Shown here: piece by piece, positions 16,731 to 20,217 of the stretch | How the letters are laid out: the number at the start of each line of letters is the position of its first letter | Numbering within the stretch: the first letter of the stretch is position 1 | Source of the DNA: Zelonia costaricensis | Lineage: Eukaryota; Euglenozoa; Kinetoplastea; Trypanosomatida; Trypanosomatidae | NCBI GenBank assembly: GCA_030849075.1 | Contig: JASAOO010003069.1 | Coordinates: 1 to 20,217 of the forward strand | Length of the DNA: 20,217 nucleotides | Direction: 5' to 3' | Position numbers and translations under genes: made by a program | Notes under the pieces: model-generated | The model's input: only the letters and a program-made list of their open reading frames with translations | Database searches by the model: none | What the model was told of the DNA's origin: nothing

Positions 16731-17943
16731 GTGCGCACAACAAGACTGCGCTGCGACGCAGCGAGAAAAGAGTCTCGATAGCAACGGGCACAGGATTTTT
16801 TTCTTCTGCTTCTCCCTCCCGTTTGTGCGAGAGAGGAAGGTATGGAGATAGATAGAGAAAAGGGTGAAGAGCGAAGAAATTTGACCAAGACAGTGTGAGA
16901 CAAGGCGCCGACGTACAACGTACCAGCTTTGTCTTCTTCGCAGAGGAAAAGAAAACAAGAAAAAAGGGGCTAGGAAGAATGTTTTTTTGCGTACGCGTGC
17001 GCGCCAAGGTTCTTTTCTTTTCCTTTCCTTTTTTTTTTTCGTTCTTATGGCCCGGCTCGTTCTTCTGCTCGGTACGAGCGGGAAATGAAAACGTGTGAGC
17101 GGGTTACGCGATGCCGGAAAGGGGGGAGAGGGAGCAGCGAAGACGTTTAAGAGGCGCGCTGATATCTGTGTGTGAGTACGGCAGAGATTCTCTTTTTTTT
17201 TGCTGAACTTTGCTTTTTTGTGTGTGTGTGTGCGTCTTTCCGTGTTCAAAAAAAAAAAGTGGCGGTGACTCCTTTTGTTCTCTTTTTTTGGCTTGTGTTT
17301 GTTTTTGCGAAGGTGGGTGAGGAGGCGGCAAGAAGTGCGAGGAAGGGTGCGAGGGGGTGGGGAAGAGGGGGGAGGGAAGAAGGAGGGAGATGTGCAAGCA
17401 CTCACACAAAGACACGCACACACGTGAGACACGAAGAGGAACAAAAAACGGTGAAGGCACGACGCGGCACGCCGCCACACAGACACTTGAACGAACACAC
17501 GCGCACACACGCGAAGGTAAATATGGAGCCGAAGTGATGAGAAGAAAAGGGGGAGAGAAGGCCAAGAGCTCAAGAGAGGCGGGAAGAAAGGAAGGGAAAA
17601 CGATAAACGCCAGAAGAGGAGGGCAGAGGGGGGAGATGGAAACGCCAAACGGAACACACACACACACGCGGAGAGAGAGAGAAGGACAAGCTAGGTAAGA
17701 GATCGCACAACAAGATAAAAACAAAATATGGCAGGAGGTAAAAAAAAAAGAAGAAGAGAGCACGAGTGAGACGACACACAAAAAGGGAGCCCGAGGGAGG
17801 AGGGGGGAAGAGTCAACAGCGTGCGGACCGACACAGACGCTTACAAACACACACACACGCACGTACTCAAACGAGAAAGTGACGACGAAAGCAAAGTGAT
17901 AGGGAAAGAAAGGCCACCTGTTGGTGGTGAGAAGCGCCCTAGA

Positions 17944-17996
17944 ACACACACACACACACACACGCACACGCACACGCACGCACACACACACACACG
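17944..17996. repeat. CA/GCA compound microsatellite
   Basis: A CA run interrupted several times by CG steps, 53 bases long. The sense RNA would be a long UG-rich run with a few CG steps. Confidence 0.93.
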
Positions 17997-18346
17997 ATGA
18001 AGCAGGGTTTGTTCTATGTGAGGTGTGAAATGTGAGAGAGAGAGAGAGTGAAGGAGTGCGCGCGAAAAAAAAGGAGAGAAATGAGGAACGGGGAGAAGTA
18101 GCCGGGACAGACGGAGGTAACGACAGTGGGGCGAATGAGAAACGGGGTTCGTGTGTGTGAAAGGCGAAGGCCGGAAACAAACAAAAAAGAAGTGCGCAAG
18201 ATAGACAGCGAAGAGAGTCAAGACGCGCACACACACACACACAACAGAGAAACCAAGTGTGGTGATGTAAGAGGGTGAGATGATGTGGGGAGCTGGTGGT
18301 CAGCAGGGACTGGGCCGAGAGACGGATTCTGGAGTCTCTGCACCGA

Positions 18347-18393
18347 GTCACACGTCGACGAGCAGCACCNGTCACACGTCGACGAGCAGCACC
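18347..18393. repeat. 23-bp direct duplication flanking an unresolved base
   Basis: The 23-mer starting GTCACACGTCGACGAGCAGC occurs at 18347-18369 and again, identically, at 18371-18393, with the N at 18370 between the copies. The flanks outside the pair differ. This is either a genuine tandem repeat with an uncertain base, or two contig ends sharing an overlap that were joined with a placeholder. Confidence 0.93.
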
Positions 18394-18942
18394 AGCACGC
18401 GGCGAAGGGGGGGGAGGCAGAAGAAGCACGCAAGGACAAGGACGCGAAAGGAAAAGATGAACTGAGTCAGATCGCGAGAGACGCAGCAGTCACAACTCGC
18501 AACAGTCCCAGCTAGTTCGTTTGTGTGTGTGTGTGGGAGTTTTGTCCCGTCGCAGGAGGAGCACTCGGGAAAAGGGGGAGGGAAACAGAAGAGGAAGAAA
18601 CCCGCGAAGCTCGTTGGGGTCGGGAAGGATACGTGTAAATGCCTTGTAGTCTCCTTGTTTGATTTCGGTTTTATTGTTCTTCTGGGTCTCGCGTACCGTA
18701 GTCGCCCTCACAGAGAAAGGAAGGGATGGGGAGGGGAGGGCGATGCGTGCGTACGTGTTGTGTGCGCCGAGACTGGTGTGAGAGAGCGCACGCGCGAGCT
18801 TTGGTTGAACAGCCGGACGAGGGGGGGGGGAAGAGGGAGGGGTGAATAAGCGAGAAAAGGGGGAGAAAAGGGCAAACACGAAGAGAGAAGGGGAACGCTG
18901 GACGTGCAGGGCTTGTGTTTGTCTTCGGTCCTTGCGCTCTGG

Positions 18943-18972
18943 GCACACACACACACACACACACACACGCAC
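18943..18972. repeat. CA microsatellite
   Basis: A CA run of about 13 units on the + strand, ending in GCACAGAGAG. Confidence 0.93.
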
Positions 18973-19199
18973 AGAGAGATAGGGAGGTGGTGAGGTAGGG
19001 AACTCAAGGCAGTCAGTGGAATGAGCCGACCTGCCAGAGGAGAAACAAGTACAATAAGGGAGGGGACTCGATGCCGAAAGTGCTGAAGTACGTGAACACG
19101 GCGGGGGTGGGGGGGTGGCAAGGCGACTGCGCGTGAGGAGAAGGGGTGAAACGGGGAAAAAGTGAGGGGGCAGGGAGGCGAGTAAGCAGCTGACCTTGC

Positions 19200-19233
19200 G
19201 CACACACGCACACACGCACACACACACACACAC
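19200..19233. repeat. CA/GCA microsatellite
   Basis: A CA run on the + strand with two early CG interruptions. It resembles 17944-17996. Confidence 0.92.
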
Positions 19234-19881
19234 GTCCACACGATTGGTCACGCGAGAAGTAGCAAAGTGCACGGGGAAACCAGAAAAAAAAAAGAAATCA
19301 AGGCAAGGCTAGAACGATGACAACAGGGAGGGGACAAAAAAGCGGCGAGAAGGCGACAGTGATTTGCTGCCTCGCGAAAACGAACAAGAACACGAAGAAG
19401 AAGAGCCGTGGTGGGTGGTCTCGTTCCCGTCCCTCGTCGTTCGCTGCCCGTGAGGGGGGGAGCCCGTTTAGGCTGCTTGGGTTTTGTGCTTGGGTGTGTG
19501 GGTGTTTTGTTTTGTGGTTGATTGGTTTTGTGTCCTCCACGCGTAAGGAGCCAAGTTTGTGACAACGTCAACGCAGAGCCCGTTCGCGGCGCCAGGTGAT
19601 AAGAAGGCAGAAATCAGAGGGGCGGGGTTGCTTGTGTGTCTGTGTGTGCCCACGGAGGCTGTCTGTGGGGTACCACAAGCAAACGGCGAAAGGGAAGCGA
19701 CAGAGGGGAAGAGAGAGAAGGTGAATTGGGGGAGAGGGAGGCGCCACACGTGCCGGCTACGCACGCAGAAGAAGAAAGCGACGCGAGAGAAAAGGAAAGG
19801 GGGGGAACACACTCGCGCAACTGCGCCTGCAAGCGCAGCCCAAATTCAGGAAAGAGAGAGAGATAGGAAAGATGGATGTCC

Positions 19882-20139
19882 TTAAGTTCTGTAAACTCTA
19901 GCCCAAACGCAGGGTTGCGTTCTTTGCTGGGAGTGTGGGGGGGTGCTCGTGCTACTTCCTCCTGGCGCTGCGTTGTGCTCGAGTCTGAATCTATGAGCAC
20001 GTGTGCCACTACTTGATCCTGTTGTGCCAGCGTTAGACAGCTTTTGCCGTAGCTCGTCAATGTCCGGTTTCTCGTGTGCGTTTTCTCTTCTCGGATGGAG
20101 AAGTTGTGACGCGCGGAGGGAGGGGCAGTGGACTGGATG
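19882..20139 (-). other. Open stretch in a balanced-composition island; possible gene remnant
   Basis: A minus-strand frame runs from just after a stop at 20142-20140 to TAA at 19884-19882, giving 85 codons with no ATG. The middle reads like protein (KPDIDELRQKLSNAGTTGSS, then RAHRFRLEHNAAPGG), and the DNA here lacks the purine bias and repeats of its surroundings. Against a working gene: no start codon, a stop just upstream next to a 10-C run, frequent AGA codons and little GC3 bias, and a second frame open across the same bases. It could be the eroded 3' end of a gene from the right, a frameshifted end, a retroposon remnant or chance. Confidence 0.25.
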
Positions 20140-20217
20140 TCAGGTGAGTGGGAGAGGGGGGGGGGAACCCGCAGCCGTCAGGCACACGCACACACACGCA
20201 CGTACGCCCAGGAGAAA
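20140..20217. other. Right-edge spacer with a G-run and CA/GCA tract
   Basis: It contains a ten-G run at 20156-20165 on the + strand and an interrupted CA tract near 20181-20200. No frame enters convincingly from the right edge. Confidence 0.5.

Larger units (their letters stand above)
16700..18346. other. Non-coding spacer with CA microsatellites and mononucleotide runs
   Basis: It starts with a CA run (16700-16728) and continues with mixed A-runs and T-runs near 16980-17300, then purine-rich DNA and two further CA/GCA tracts (17944-17996 and 18229-18243). The minus-strand frame at 17104-18429 is the longest in the spacer (441 codons), but it is Phe/Ser/Cys/Val-rich, spans an N and follows the repeats. 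No gene is supported. Confidence 0.55.
18394..19881. other. Non-coding spacer
   Basis: Purine-rich + strand DNA with a TG run (18521-18535), a ten-G run (18821-18830) and CA runs at 18943-18972 and 19200-19233. The minus-strand frames at 18490-19272 and 18708-19241 are Ser/Pro/Val/Cys-rich translations of the repeats. I see no gene. Confidence 0.55.

Noticed and set aside
16692..17663. Minus-strand open frame (323 codons) with hydrophobic stretches
   Set aside because: The apparent membrane segments come from T-rich tracts and the frame ends in a Cys-Val repeat encoded by the CA microsatellite.
17104..18429. Long minus-strand open frame (441 codons)
   Set aside because: It is Phe/Ser/Cys/Val-rich, follows TG and C/T tracts, crosses an N, and lacks the GC3 bias of the real gene.
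17944..19233. Spaced CA tracts as a possible CRISPR-like array
   Set aside because: They are simple dinucleotide microsatellites with irregular spacing and no conserved repeat-spacer unit; CRISPR is not expected in a eukaryote.
10873..20217. Possible strand-switch or transcription start region
   Set aside because: No + strand gene is present and the composition skew does not change sign over the region, so there is no evidence of divergent transcription.

Overview
The window looks like chromosomal DNA of a trypanosomatid, most probably Leishmania or a close relative. Four things point there: a single intronless 3.5 kb reading frame with very high GC at third codon positions; polypyrimidine-then-AG signals just ahead of the gene starts, as expected for spliced-leader trans-splicing; a second gene start on the same strand; and long intergenic DNA full of CA/TG microsatellites, homopolymers and purine tracts. 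The species is an inference, because no rRNA, tRNA or household gene is present.

Layout, read in the direction of transcription (minus strand, right to left). Positions 20217-10873 are about 9.3 kb with no convincing gene. They hold purine-rich (+ strand) DNA, CA/TG microsatellites, G-runs, a 23-bp duplication around an N, and two stretches of more balanced composition (about 12690-12935 and 19870-20140), the second carrying an 85-codon open stretch without a start. A probable trans-splice acceptor lies at 10872-10822. One complete protein gene follows at 10749-7231 (1172 codons plus stop). Positions 7230 to about 378 are about 6.9 kb with no convincing gene, presumably the 3' UTR and spacer. 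A second acceptor candidate lies at 377-338, and the first 23 codons of another minus-strand gene at 69-1 run off the left edge.

The complete gene encodes a large, mostly low-complexity protein rich in Ala, Ser, Pro, Gln and Gly, with one well-structured block near the C-terminus (residues about 905-1050). I do not recognise the family with confidence and assign no molecular function. Both genes point the same way, as expected in a polycistronic directional cluster. The purine excess of the + strand through most of the non-coding DNA agrees with this, since sense RNA would be pyrimidine-rich.

I see no multi-gene system, mobile element with coding capacity, CRISPR array or RNA gene that I can support. 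The items most worth a second look are the uncharacterised C-terminal block, the extreme gene sparsity, a well-formed splice-acceptor-like signal on the opposite strand beside the stop codon, G-quadruplex-prone runs confined to the template strand, and three compositional islands. Many long open frames in the window are translations of purine or pyrimidine tracts, or of the opposite strand of the real gene, and were left out.
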